Assembly: GCA_964603905.1 (NCBI GenBank)
Contig: CAZRWH010000002.1
Location: 1-64,000, forward strand
DNA: 64,000 bases
Direction: 5' to 3'
From: CAZRWH01 sp964603905
Lineage (GTDB): Bacteria; Patescibacteriota; Gracilibacteria; UBA1369; UBA12470
Under the pieces are notes generated by a model, which worked only from the letters and a program-made list of their open reading frames with translations, ran no database searches and had not been told where the DNA came from. The position numbers were made by a program, and so were the translations under genes. Of the stretch, positions 24,800 through 34,047 are shown piece after piece; the stretch's first letter is position 1, and each line of letters opens with the position of its first letter.

Positions 24800-25925
24800 A
24801 ATTATTTTTGTTACAGAATATTTCCCGACATCAGAAGATGGCGATATTTCTGGTGGAGTTGAAGCAAGAGCTTTTTATATGGCGCGTGAAATCGCCAAAA
24901 AAGCCTCGATTAAAATCATCACCTCCTGGAAACGTGGCCAAGATCGCATTTCAAAAATTGGTGACATAGAGGTTCTTCGTGTTGGCCCACATCACGGATA
25001 CTCAAACAAAGGAAGTTTCGTTTCGCGGGCTCGTTTTTCTCGAGCAATTTACAAGGCTCTCATTCAAGAAAAAGCTGACGTTGTTGATGCCTTTAATTTT
25101 ACATCATACATCCCAGCTTACCGCGGTGCTCGCAAAATAGGTGCCAAGGCTGTTGCCACTTACCATGAAACATGGATTGGCAACTGGATTTCAAACAAAG
25201 GTCTGGCAACAGGTCTAGTTGGAGAAATTCTCGAGCGTAAAGCCCTCAATCTTGACTGGGACCAAATACTCCCAGTCTCAACTTTTACAAAAAATCGCTT
25301 GCAGGCTGTTGGCGTCAACCCACAAAAACTACACGTCGTTCCCAACGGGGTTACTCTCTCAAATTTTCAAGATATCCCCTCAAAAAAAGGACCGACATTT
25401 CGCATAATCTCCGTATCGCGTCTCGTTAAAACGAAACGAATCGACACTCTTATCGAAGCTATTAGCATATTAAAAGATGAAAACATCGAATGCGTAATCG
25501 TTGGTGACGGTGACCAAAGAGGAAAGCTCGAAAATATGGCTACAGAGCTGGGCATAGCCTCGCATATACAGTTCCGTGGCCGTATCCTCGACAACGCCGA
25601 TGTAATCAGTGAAATCAAGCAATCTCATGCTTTCTGCCTCCCTTCAGCAGTTGAAGGCTTTGGAATAACCGTTGTAGAGGCTATGGCATCCGATATCCCA
25701 GTAATATGCTCAGACATAGCTCCGCTATTGGAGCTCACGTCTAACGGCAAATATGGACTTAATTTTGCGTTGGGAAATGCTAATGACTTAGCTAGCAAAA
25801 TATTGGAACTCAAAACCAATGAAAAGACCTATAGTTCATTCCAGAAACATGCGACATCCCGCGCAAAAGAATACGACTGGAAGACTATCGCTGATGGATA
25901 CCTTAGGGTAGTTGGTAGACAGTAG
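24780..25925 (+). CDS. Glycosyltransferase family 4
   Basis: A 381-residue GT-B enzyme with an N-terminal GGVEARAFYMAREIAKKA donor-loop region, VPNGVTLSNFQDIP, ISVSRLVKTKRIDTLIEAI near residue 205, and LPSAVEGFGITVVEAMASDIPVI (the EX7E region) near 292. ATG at 24780 lies inside the DUF2304 gene. The last codons (RVVGRQ-stop) are formed from a TAG-type repeat tract, so its C-terminus appears to have been shaped by that element. It probably extends the same glycan as the GT2 gene upstream. Confidence 0.9.
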   Translation: MNSKKSKIIFVTEYFPTSEDGDISGGVEARAFYMAREIAKKASIKIITSWKRGQDRISKIGDIEVLRVGPHHGYSNKGSFVSRARFSRAIYKALIQEKADVVDAFNFTSYIPAYRGARKIGAKAVATYHETWIGNWISNKGLATGLVGEILERKALNLDWDQILPVSTFTKNRLQAVGVNPQKLHVVPNGVTLSNFQDIPSKKGPTFRIISVSRLVKTKRIDTLIEAISILKDENIECVIVGDGDQRGKLENMATELGIASHIQFRGRILDNADVISEIKQSHAFCLPSAVEGFGITVVEAMASDIPVICSDIAPLLELTSNGKYGLNFALGNANDLASKILELKTNEKTYSSFQKHATSRAKEYDWKTIADGYLRVVGRQ

Positions 25926-25968
25926 TTGTAGTGGTAGCCTTGGTGTTTCTGCTTAAGCATAAACATTT
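25908..25968 (+). repeat. TAG-tract + hairpin intergenic repeat, copy A2
   Basis: Tract units GTAGTTG/GTAGACA overlap the GT4 stop codon (TAG 25923-25925), then TGGT and a hairpin at 25945-25964 built on the palindrome TGCTTAAGCA with outer GTTT/AAAC arms. A second small hairpin GCGAGC-GTT-GCTCGC follows at 25987-26001. Confidence 0.75.
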
Positions 25969-26008
25969 ATTTGTAATGGTGCTCTCGCGAGCGTTGCTCG
26001 CTAATAAA

Positions 26009-26038
26009 CAAAAAACCCCCCGCCGTGAAGGCGGGGGG
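26009..26038 (-). terminator. Strong intrinsic terminator of the S-layer gene
   Basis: Nine-bp GC stem CCCCCCGCC / GGCGGGGGG with a 5-nt loop. On the minus strand it is followed by TTTTTTG, so it terminates the surface-protein gene that ends at 26082. Confidence 0.92.
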
Positions 26039-26081
26039 TAATTAAAGTTCTTAATTTAACTTAAGAATCTAAGGATCAGAA

Positions 26082-29000
26082 CTAGCTGATAGTTACGTAA
26101 GAAACTGGCATTCCAGGAACTTTGTAACCATTTAGCCACTCTGCTCTTGTTTCACCGTGTGTTCCAGACTGTACACCGTAGTCAGACCATACAAGACCTG
26201 TAGATGTGTCGTCGTTTTCAACTGATGACATGTAAGCATCGTGAACGTATCCAGCTACTGTTTTGTATCCAAGGTAAGAAGTATCTGGTTTAACTCTTAC
26301 ACTTAGAGACTCGTTAGCTGTAGATCCGTCTGAGTCGTAAACGTCAGCGTAAACAGAAAGTGTTTTGGTGTTGTTAGCTCCAACGATTAGACCACTTGTA
26401 GTAGCACCGTCGTCAGATCTTAGCCAGAACCTAGCTGTTCCGTTTCCATCTACGTAACAACCAGTACCGATAACTGAGTCTTCACCGTATTCTTTGATGA
26501 ATAGAGGTACTGTGCTGTAAGTGTAGTTACCTGGGTCGTTACAAATGTATAGAGATGTAACTGCTGTATCCGCTGAGTTAGAAAGACTGTTTCCAGCGTT
26601 ACCACCAGTGTAAAGACCTACTGCAGAGATATCTAGAGTTACGAATTGTAGAACTACGTCTTCGTTCTCGTGAGCTGTTACAGAGAATCTGTAGATTTCT
26701 GAATCCTCACCAGGAACTAGAGATAGAGATCCTGCGTTAGCAAGAGTTGGGATTGTTCTGTAGACGTAAGTTACGTTTGTAGCTGTAACGTCTGCAACAC
26801 TTGTTTCTGATACAACCTCGTTTGAGCTTACACCTTGTGCTTCGAACTCTCCGTTAGAATCTGCATCTTTTGTCAGAAGGATCATCCATAGTTGATCGTC
26901 TGAATCTGCAGGACCACTTCCTTCTAGGGCGTGATCGTTAACAGTGATGTAGATTTCCATGTTTGCGTCTCCATCTTTTGGAACCGCCATTCCAAGGTCT
27001 TGGAATGTTACGTATGTACTAGACATAACCATTGTTTCTTCTCCGTCTAGAGTAGATGGAGCGTCAGCTGAAGTTGGGTATTTAACTTTAACTGAGTAGA
27101 TGTTGTCAACAACGTCTGCAGGATCTGCAGCAACACCAGCTTCCTTACCGTCAGCTGTTAGTGTTACGTCGTTAACTGTCCAAGCTTCGTCAGCAGCTGA
27201 GAATTTTAGTCGTCCAACTAGAACGTCTTCCTCACCTGTAGCAACGATTTGGTTGCTGATAGAAGTAGCTGTGTTTTCAACAACTGATAGAGTTCCTGAG
27301 TCAGCAATTGTCATTGCAACTGTTGGAGCGTTAGTAACAGTACCGTCTGCATCATTTGCAGCAAGTCCTGTTGCAGTAACTGAGTTACCTTCTTCATCAG
27401 TAAGAGTCATTGTAGATGTAGAATCTGCCAAGTCGACATAAACTGCATCGTTTGTTCCTCCGAATGGAGCTGATGTACTTACGTTACCGTAAATGTATAG
27501 AAGCTCTGTGCTTCCTGCTTCTAGATCCCAGTTTAGACTTGAGAATGTAGCAAGACCTGCACTAGAGAATGATTCTGTAGAACCGATTTGTGTTCCGTCA
27601 GCGTCTTCAAGCCATAGGCTTGTTACAACGTTTTTGATTAGAACACTGCTTTCCTCTCCTGCTGCGTATGTGTTGTCCACGTTAGCATCGATGTAACCTG
27701 TTACAACGATCTCTGACGCGTTAACGTCCATAGCTGTACCTGTAGTCAATGCAAATGTAGCAAGGTTAACTTCGCTACCTTTAACGATTGTGTCAGATAC
27801 TGGTGTAGAAGCTAGAGCAGTTGTTACTGTTGCAGCTTTTACAGTCATTGCGTTACCACCAACTGCTGCTGATGGAACGATATCTGTGATGTACTCGTTT
27901 GTATCTGTATCTTTGATTCCAGCTGATGTGTCAACTGCATCAAGGCTAACTGTGATTGTATCGTCAGCAATAGTTGCTTCGTTAGCAACGTCACATGTAA
28001 ATGCAACAATGATACTTTCTCCAGCATCCATTGTCCATGTATCTGTGAAGTCTAGATCTTGGTCGTTAGAACCGTCGTTGTATGCTAGCTCTTGTGGCCC
28101 CATCAGTGTTTGAACGATGTTTCCTTCTTCATCTAGCTCAACAAGTTTGAAGTCTGTGTAGTAAGCTTCTGTAGTAGTATCAAGATCTGTACCTGTAACT
28201 GAAAGGTCAAGGTGTCGGATTTCAACGTTTCTCTCAGTTGAGAAAGTCATTTTGCTTAGGATGACGTCTTTTGCGTTGATAGCAACGTCAGTCGCAGCTG
28301 GACCGTCGTGAGAGATAGTGAATTGACCACCTAGAACTGTAGAGTAGTTACATTCGTCAGAACCTCCGCCAGTACATGTACCACCGTCGTATCCTGTGTC
28401 ATCAACTTGAGCTCCGTATCCGTAAACAAGTCCTTCTGCTACTAGATCTGTAGTTTCTTCGATGTAGATTTTAATTTTATCATCAGGATCAGCTCCTGCT
28501 CCGATGTCAGCTGTAACGTTGAAGGTTTTAGAGTTACCTTTTCCGATACAGAATCCGTCTGCTGTGTAACCGTAGTCATCACAGTCGTAAGTACCGTCAA
28601 CTACNNNNNNNNNNNNNNNNNNNNNNNNNNNNNNNNNNNNNNNNNNNNNNNNNNNNNNNNNNNNNNNNNNNNNNNNNNNNNNNNNNNNNNNNNNNNNNNN
28701 NNNNCTAGGTTTAGAGATCCGAATGTAGCTTCGTTGTCGTCACTTGCGATAGTTTTACCGCTAGTTAGACGCTCAGCTCCATTGTAGATGTATAGGTTAG
28801 AGAAGTCTGAAGATGCTCCGACTCCAGTTCTGTGAACTGTAACTCCGTCAAGCTCTACGTCTCCTCCGTCAGCTGTGAATACTAGGTTAAGCATGTCAAC
28901 AGATGTAGCTCCTTTTGGAACTGTTCCACCTGCAACTTCGTCACCCATTTCAACTGTCAAAGTTCCAGCGTCTGATTCTTCAACTTCTTCTTCTGTCTCT

Positions 29001-29695
29001 TCCTCTGTTTCTTCTTCAGTTGTCTCTTCTCTTAGCTCTGGGTTTTGACCGTTAACAAGCATTGTAGCTGCTTCAGCTCTGTTGATGTTGTCGCCAGGAC
29101 CGAATGTACCATCATCGTAACCGTTTACAACACTGTTGTTGTAAGCTGTTTCAACGTATTCGTAGTACCAAGCTGTGTCATCCATGACATCGCTGAAGTG
29201 TGGTGCACCATCAGTGTTCATTTCTAGTGCTGCAGCCTCAACAACCATTTTCGCGAATGCCGCGCGGTTGATGTAGTCTCCAGGACCGAATTCACCTGTT
29301 AGGTCACCGTTTTCGTCTGTATATCCATTGACCACTCCATGCTTAGCAGCTGTGTTTACGTAAGTAACGTACCAAGCACCTTCTGTTAGGTCAGTGAATC
29401 CAGCGTCGTACTCTTCATCTAGAGCATCCTCTCCTAGATAAGCCAAGACCATCATCTTAGCTGCCTCAGCTCTGTTGAGGTAGTTAGCAGGATTGTAGTT
29501 TCCGTCGTCGTCACCTGAAACAACACCTTGTGCTGCTAGGTCTTCTACGTCAGCGTAGTACCACGCGTCCGCATCAACGTCTGGGAAAGTTTGCGCTTTA
29601 GCGATACCTGCGAAGCTCATTGTAGCGAGCAATGCAACCATGCTAAGAACCGCAATTGACCTACGAAGTGATCGTAGATTCAAAGAAATATCCAT
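26082..29695 (-). CDS. Large SLH-domain S-layer/surface protein, interrupted by a 100-N gap
   Basis: A secreted surface protein of at least 1,170 residues plus whatever the gap holds. Residues 1-34 are a Sec signal peptide (basic start, hydrophobic core, ending AGIAKA-QTF). Three SLH repeats follow (about 37-85, 99-153, 165-213: FPDVDADAWYY, FTDLTEGAWYV, FSDVMDDTAWYY), then a Glu/Thr-rich linker at 218-238. The remainder is a long series of Thr/Val/Ala/Asp-rich beta-sandwich-like segments without Lys/Arg clusters. The frame is open from the gap (28604) through 28250 to the stop, so the two halves are one gene. SLH domains bind pyruvylated or other secondary wall polymers. Strong terminator and size suggest a major S-layer protein. 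Confidence 0.9.
28605..28704. other. Assembly gap, 100 N
   Basis: Exactly 100 N inside the large SLH protein. True length unknown; repetitive beta domains may have caused the break. Confidence 0.97.
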
Positions 29696-29958
29696 ACGGT
29701 TTTTCCGGTTAAGGGATAATTTATAAGAAATATATATATTAAAGTTAGTTATTGTTTTTGTTTTCTAACTTTGTCCGTTCTATTCCGTTCTACGTGTTGT
29801 CAAAGGGCTTATATAAAGGTTGTTGTGCGTATCACTATTTTAAACTGTTTTTCATTACTGTTGTTTCACTCTTTCGAGTGACAGATTTCTGCTTTGTTGT
29901 GTCAATTTATTTTTTCGCTTTTCAACCTGTTGCGTCGTCGTGTATAATTTAGGGTTTA
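29696..29958 (-). promoter_or_regulatory. AT-rich upstream/leader region of the S-layer gene
   Basis: A 263 bp non-coding stretch before the S-layer ATG. On the minus strand it holds TTGACA (29798-29803) without a convincing -10 at normal spacing, a direct repeat of TAGAACGGA, an AT-rich TATATATATT block and TATAAATTAT close to the gene. A long untranslated leader is plausible; the exact promoter cannot be fixed by eye. Confidence 0.35.
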
Positions 29959-30034
29959 TGGTAGTCCCAACGGGACTCGAACCCGTGTTTTCGCCGTGAG
30001 AGGGCGATGTCCTAGACCACTAGACGATGGGACC
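29959..30034 (-). tRNA. tRNA-Glu (anticodon CUC)
   Basis: 76 nt with full cloverleaf: acceptor GGTCCCA/TGGGACT, D arm GTCTAGTGGTCTAGGAC, anticodon arm TCGCC-CTCTCAC-GGCGA giving anticodon CTC, T arm ACGGG-TTCGAGT-CCCGT, and an encoded CCA end. The first pair is G-U and the discriminator base is A rather than the G common in bacterial tRNA-Glu. Confidence 0.95.
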
Positions 30035-30593
30035 TAGATACTCACTACGCAACGGGAGGCAGACTTGGCTTGTTTTGACCTTCTGCTTCCTACGTTGATT
30101 TTTCTGGTTTGCTAAACCTCGTGGATTGTACGAGAACCCAAACCCTATTTCAACTGTTTTTGGCTTACACAAGCCGATAGCGAGGTTTTTTGTTTTGACA
30201 TTTTCGTGTAACCTACACATCGCGAATAACCAAAACAGCACATCCCAGGTCAATAACAGACCAATAAAATGAATAAGCCTATATTTCGACTATACATAGC
30301 CTGCATTCAGCCGTTCAAAATTGACTACACACTTTGCGCACAGCTTTTACACCTTTTATGAACGACTTTTGCACATTGATGTTCATAAGTTGACTAGTCA
30401 CCGGCCTCCTGACTACCTTTCGGCTATACATTTCGACTATACAACCCCTGCTTTGAACCTTATGCATGCCATTTTTAAAGCCCGCCGGGTTATCAACAAA
30501 CTTGAGCTTTACTTTCCGCGCGTTTGTTGTATTATTTCGTTCGAATGTTTAAAACTTGCTAATTTTTGCGTCAGTTCTTAATATTGGCCTACT
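30035..30593. other. 559 bp gene-free region between tRNA-Glu and dnaJ
   Basis: No convincing gene: the two short frames here have unlikely composition and one overlaps the tRNA. A 14-nt motif ATTTCGACTATACA occurs twice (30283-30296 and 30430-30443), and GACTA words recur between them. No RNase P, tmRNA, 6S or SRP RNA core was recognised. The right end holds a plausible dnaJ promoter. Confidence 0.5.
30508..30535 (+). promoter_or_regulatory. Candidate dnaJ promoter
   Basis: TTTACT (30508-30513), 16 bp spacer, TATTAT (30530-30535); the dnaJ ATG is 58 bp downstream. No CIRCE-type inverted repeat is visible. Confidence 0.45.
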
Positions 30594-31712
30594 ATGAAAG
30601 ACTTATACGAAATACTTGGAGTTTCTCGCGATGCCTCTGATTCAGATATCAAGAAGGCTTACCGACGAATGGCTCAGAAATACCACCCTGACAAAAACAA
30701 GGGCGACAAAGAGGCTGAATCTAAATTTAAAGAAGTAAGCCAAGCCTATGAAGTACTTGGTGACAAGCAAAAGAGATCTCAGTACGATCAATTTGGATCA
30801 ACAGGAGGACCAGGAGGCGGAGGATTTGATTTCAACAATTTCCAGCAAGGCTTTGGAGGAAATGGATTTGCAGATATATTTGAAACCTTTTTTGGTGGCA
30901 GTTTCCGAGGAGGACCTCAACAGAAAGGACCACGCGCTATACGAGGAGGAGATATAGAATTTGAACTTTCATTGAAATTCGAAGAAGCAGTATTTGGGTG
31001 CGAAAAAACATTGGAAGTCGTGAGAGCTGACAAATGCGAACACTGCAATGGAAACGGGGCCGAGCCAGGCAGCAAGATAGTCACCTGTACAAATTGTAAC
31101 GGGACAGGACATATTCGAGCCGTAAAACAGACCATGCTAGGCCAAGTTAGCACATCTAGAATCTGTGACCGATGCCGAGGAGAGGGCCGCATACCTGAAA
31201 AACAGTGCTCGAAGTGCCATGGATCAATGCGTACACGTCAAAAATCACGAATAACCGTCAAAGTACCAGCAGGCATCGAAAACAATGCCATAATCAAACT
31301 CTCTGGGAAAGGAGAGGCCGGTATCAACGGAGGAAGATATGGAGATCTCTACCTACACGTCCGCGTACTGCCAAGCAAAAAGTTTTTCCGTGACGGAATC
31401 AACATCCAATCGGTTCAAGAAATCGACTTACTCCAAGCCGTATTAGGAGATCAAATCAAAGTCTCTACCGTACATGGCGATGTAGATCTCAAAATCCCTG
31501 CGGGGACTCAAAATGAGCATGTTTTCACCCTAAAAGGATACGGCATAGCCCCTGCAAATCGAAACACTCAAGGGGTTCACCAGGTGAAAATTCACGTCAA
31601 GGTCCCTAAAAAACTTTCTGGCAAAGAAAAAGACCTATACAAGCAGCTTGCAGAGACGAAAGGCCTTCAGCTTAATGAACAAACGGGGATTTTGAAGAAA
31701 ATACTTAAGTAG
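30594..31712 (+). CDS. dnaJ: Chaperone protein DnaJ
   Basis: A 372-residue type I J-protein, co-chaperone of DnaK. J domain at residues 1-70 with the HPD motif (KYHPDKNKG), then a Gly/Phe-rich region (GGPGGGGFDFNNF) at 72-100. Four zinc-binding CxxCxGxG repeats lie near 142-210: CEHCNGNG, CTNCNGTG, CDRCRGEG, and a slightly divergent CSKCHGSM. The C-terminal substrate-binding domain includes VKVPAGIENNAIIKLSGKGEAG. No dnaK or grpE is adjacent. The stop codon TAG is the first unit of a TAG-type repeat tract. Confidence 0.97.
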   Translation: MKDLYEILGVSRDASDSDIKKAYRRMAQKYHPDKNKGDKEAESKFKEVSQAYEVLGDKQKRSQYDQFGSTGGPGGGGFDFNNFQQGFGGNGFADIFETFFGGSFRGGPQQKGPRAIRGGDIEFELSLKFEEAVFGCEKTLEVVRADKCEHCNGNGAEPGSKIVTCTNCNGTGHIRAVKQTMLGQVSTSRICDRCRGEGRIPEKQCSKCHGSMRTRQKSRITVKVPAGIENNAIIKLSGKGEAGINGGRYGDLYLHVRVLPSKKFFRDGINIQSVQEIDLLQAVLGDQIKVSTVHGDVDLKIPAGTQNEHVFTLKGYGIAPANRNTQGVHQVKIHVKVPKKLSGKEKDLYKQLAETKGLQLNEQTGILKKILK

Positions 31713-31760
31713 TGGTAGATAGTAGTGGTGGTTGTAGCAATTGTGTTTTTAGTTGTCATC
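31710..31760 (+). repeat. TAG-tract intergenic repeat, copy A3 (degenerate hairpin)
   Basis: Starts with the dnaJ stop codon and runs as GTGGTAGATAGTAGTGGTGG, followed by TTGTGTTTTT where other copies have the hairpin. The hairpin is poorly formed here. Confidence 0.55.
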
Positions 31761-31805
31761 ACACCACAAATGTAATAGGATTTAGTTTGAAATTAAAACA
31801 AATAT

Positions 31806-32351
31806 ATGGACGTACGACTTTCTTGGGATTTATTTATTATCGTTTTCTTTTCCGTCATTATCGCTTACAGCTTTATTATAGGGAAAGATCGGACCTTAAA
31901 AGTTATCATCGGCACCTACCTAGCGATCCTGACCTCTGACGGCCTTGGTAATCTTTTTGAGCAGTACCTTCTTCCTACAATCCCTTCTCTATCGGGCGAA
32001 GATGGCGATCAGGCTCTAATTTTGATGAAAATAATCGTATTTATTGTTGTTATTGTACTGATTACGATAAAAGGAGGATTCACAGTCCATGTGATGGACG
32101 ACAAGTCGACGATGGCGCGAATTATGGCGACTTTTGTATTTGGAGTATTAAATGCTGGACTTATTGTTAGTACTATTTTGGTGTTTATTTCGGGCTTTTC
32201 TTTTGTGAATGGCTTTTATGGAATGATGTCTTTTACCAGCCTCTATCAGGAGTCAGAACTGGTTAGATTGATGGTAGATAACTACAATGTTTGGTTCTCA
32301 TTGCCAGCCATTGCTTTTGTTGGAATTAGTATTGCTGAGGCGGCAGAGTAA
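31806..32351 (+). CDS. Hypothetical membrane protein, four TM segments
   Basis: A 181-residue protein with hydrophobic segments at about residues 8-25, 33-47, 74-92, 108-130 and 157-172. The segmentation and the small loop LLPTIPSLSGEDGDQAL resemble CvpA/colicin V production-type membrane proteins, but no diagnostic motif is present. It lies 93 bp after dnaJ on the same strand and shortly before tRNA-Lys. Function unknown. Confidence 0.75.
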   Translation: MDVRLSWDLFIIVFFSVIIAYSFIIGKDRTLKVIIGTYLAILTSDGLGNLFEQYLLPTIPSLSGEDGDQALILMKIIVFIVVIVLITIKGGFTVHVMDDKSTMARIMATFVFGVLNAGLIVSTILVFISGFSFVNGFYGMMSFTSLYQESELVRLMVDNYNVWFSLPAIAFVGISIAEAAE

Positions 32352-32421
32352 AATTCCCTTGCAGTCTGGGGGCAATATGAATAGAATAGGCCTGCTCCTT
32401 TTTCGGATGCATTGAAAATTA

Positions 32422-32497
32422 GGGTCAGTAGCTCAGTTGGTAGAGCAGCAGCCTTTTAAGCTGACGGTCCTGGGTTCGAATCCCAGCTGACCCACCA
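32422..32497 (+). tRNA. tRNA-Lys (anticodon UUU)
   Basis: 76 nt: acceptor GGGTCAG/CTGACCC, D arm GCTCAGTTGGTAGAGC, anticodon loop CTTTTAA giving TTT, variable CGGTC, T arm CTGGG-TTCGAAT-CCCAG, encoded CCA. The first anticodon-stem pair is a G-A mismatch. Confidence 0.95.
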
Positions 32498-32775
32498 GAA
32501 TGGTATTTTGGTCGATAGGCTCTTACACTAGTCAAGACACGTTTTTTCGCCTATCGCCAAAATTTGTTGTTACGATTTGTGTTTCCACTTTGCGGAAACG
32601 GCTCCTGCACTAATATATACGTTTAGTCGTTAACAAAATTTTTCGTGGTTCTCGAAATGTGTTTCCGCTTTGCGGAAACGGCTATTGAGTGGCATCATCC
32701 CAGCTGACTCGATAAGCTCTTTTTGACAAACCCACGTTTATTTATTAGATTGAGGTCCTTTATTAACCTTAAAAC
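32498..32775. other. Structured intergenic region after tRNA-Lys
   Basis: No gene. It holds an inverted repeat CGATAGGC/GCCTATCG (32513-32520 and 32550-32557), and two near-identical hairpins, GTTTCCACTTTGCGGAAAC (32581-32599) and GTTTCCGCTTTGCGGAAAC (32661-32679). It also holds a 24-nt sequence repeated at 33976, and an 11-nt copy of the tRNA 3' end, TCCCAGCTGAC, at 32698-32708. Confidence 0.6.
32607..32630 (+). repeat. 24-nt direct repeat, left copy
   Basis: Begins GCACTAATATATACGTTTA; matches 33976-33999 with one mismatch. The pair brackets the 32776-33381 and 33464-33958 genes. Confidence 0.7.
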
Positions 32776-33381
32776 ATGCACCTCCGCACGCTTGACGCTC
32801 TCAACGAATTCCTTCCTGAAACAGCAAATGACCGCCCTGATAACGATCCACACATGAGGTGCTCAGCATGCTTCGTAGAATTCCTACACACTGCTGAGTT
32901 AAACGCATCTATCCCTTCCAATATCGAAGAAGATTTTATAGCTAATATGGAATTGCAGACGTCTTATCTAACCTTATTAGCCGAAGCCCTCTATGACGCC
33001 GACATGTCTCTTCCGGCAAACCAACAACTTCGGGATGATGCTGGAGCTATACTCGAACACATGCCCCAACCTTTCAAAAATAAAGCTTTTGCTGCTGCAG
33101 TGGCAAAACATATGGAACTTAACAATTCGCAAATGTCTACGCCAAATTTTGGCACTTTTGCAGATTCAGCAAGCGCAACATCTACAGAATTTGATATTGA
33201 CGCTGTTTGCGCTCGAATTGCAGCAGGCGTATCCCCGGAAGAAGAAAAGGCTATTTCTTTAAGACTGGATGCTTTAATAACAGGGTGCTCGTGGCAAGAG
33301 TGCGTTGCGAGAGAAGAAGTTTTTGGACGCAACAAAGTGTCCGCCACAACAAAAGCTATTCTCCTCACATTGTCCAGCTAA
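32776..33381 (+). CDS. Hypothetical helical protein
   Basis: A 201-residue soluble, acidic, mostly helical protein with no recognised family. Two cysteines sit close together in HMRCSACFVEF near residue 28 and two more in ITGCSWQECVARE near residue 170, leaving room for metal or disulfide pairing. It is bracketed, together with the following helix-turn-helix gene, by a 24-nt direct repeat and lies downstream of tRNA-Lys, a context often seen for inserted segments. No transposase or integrase is present. Confidence 0.65.
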   Translation: MHLRTLDALNEFLPETANDRPDNDPHMRCSACFVEFLHTAELNASIPSNIEEDFIANMELQTSYLTLLAEALYDADMSLPANQQLRDDAGAILEHMPQPFKNKAFAAAVAKHMELNNSQMSTPNFGTFADSASATSTEFDIDAVCARIAAGVSPEEEKAISLRLDALITGCSWQECVAREEVFGRNKVSATTKAILLTLSS

Positions 33382-33463
33382 CATTCGCCTTAAACAAGCC
33401 ACAAACTTGGACTTGATTAATCATTGTTTTTGATGCATAATTCCCTACTCAAACAACATATTC

Positions 33464-33958
33464 ATGGTTAATCAACTCATCTCGATAACGGAAGCGGCTG
33501 ACCTAGTCAACAAATCAACACAAACGATTAGACGACTAATCAAGGCTGGCGCGGTAAAATATAGACGAAAAAAGACTGCTCAGGGCTTCAATTACATGAT
33601 CGACAAGGCAAGTTTGCTCGACCAGTTTGGTCTTTTGCCTACTCAAACCGAACAGGCTCCACAACAGGATTATGACTACCCAAAAACCGTTCAACATGTT
33701 ACAGAAACCCCGGTCTCTTCTCATCAGGACACTTACCATGCGCCAACTCCTCAAAACGTACCTGCTCAACAGGTAGTAAAGGAAGTTGCAAAAGGACCGG
33801 ATTACAACGAGATTATGGACAAGCTACTTGAGCAACATCAATCAGACAAAGAGAAACTTTTTCAGATTATTACTCTCTTTCAAAAACGAGTTGAGTCTCT
33901 TGAGCAACAACTTGTTCAATTGAGCGCACCTAAAAAGTGGTGGCAATTCTGGAGGTAG
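33464..33958 (+). CDS. MerR/excisionase-like HTH protein with coiled-coil tail
   Basis: A 164-residue protein. The first 55 residues form a helix-turn-helix of the MerR/excisionase type (ISITEAADLVNKSTQTIRRL, then a basic KYRRKKTAQG wing). Residues 60-110 are a Gln/Pro-rich linker. From about 115 a heptad-like coiled coil follows (MDKLLEQHQSDKEKLFQI) ending in the aromatic KKWWQFWR tail, which may touch the membrane. It probably binds DNA as a dimer. Similar small HTH-plus-coil proteins are common in CPR genomes; the target is unknown. Confidence 0.75.
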   Translation: MVNQLISITEAADLVNKSTQTIRRLIKAGAVKYRRKKTAQGFNYMIDKASLLDQFGLLPTQTEQAPQQDYDYPKTVQHVTETPVSSHQDTYHAPTPQNVPAQQVVKEVAKGPDYNEIMDKLLEQHQSDKEKLFQIITLFQKRVESLEQQLVQLSAPKKWWQFWR

Positions 33959-33975
33959 ATTTTTTACAGACTCAT

Positions 33976-33999
33976 GCACTAATATATACGTTTATTCGT
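33976..33999 (+). repeat. 24-nt direct repeat, right copy
   Basis: Second copy of the GCACTAATATATACGTTTA-type repeat at 32607-32630, one mismatch. Confidence 0.7.
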
Positions 34000-34025
34000 C
34001 TATAAAAAATCTATGACGTTGCTTG

Positions 34026-34047
34026 TGGTGTTTTGTTTCACAAAACG
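34026..34047 (+). repeat. Small hairpin at the 3' end of pckA
   Basis: TGGTG followed by GTTTTG-TTTCA-CAAAAC. The loop contains the pckA stop codon (minus strand), so the right arm codes for the last residues. Related to the right half of the A-type repeats, but no tract is visible. Confidence 0.5.

Noticed and set aside
27100..28113. Plus-strand frames of 67-113 residues
   Set aside because: Antisense to the S-layer gene; its biased codon use leaves the opposite strand open.
30020..30253. 77-residue minus-strand frame
   Set aside because: Overlaps the tRNA-Glu gene by 15 bp and has no protein-like features.
30321..30581. 86-residue open frame before dnaJ
   Set aside because: It runs through the candidate dnaJ promoter, has odd composition rich in His/Tyr/Cys, and shows no domain.
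32498..34000. Prophage or insertion sequence
   Set aside because: Only a short repeat pair and an HTH protein are present; no transposase, integrase or phage structural gene was found anywhere in the window apart from the Xer-like recombinase.
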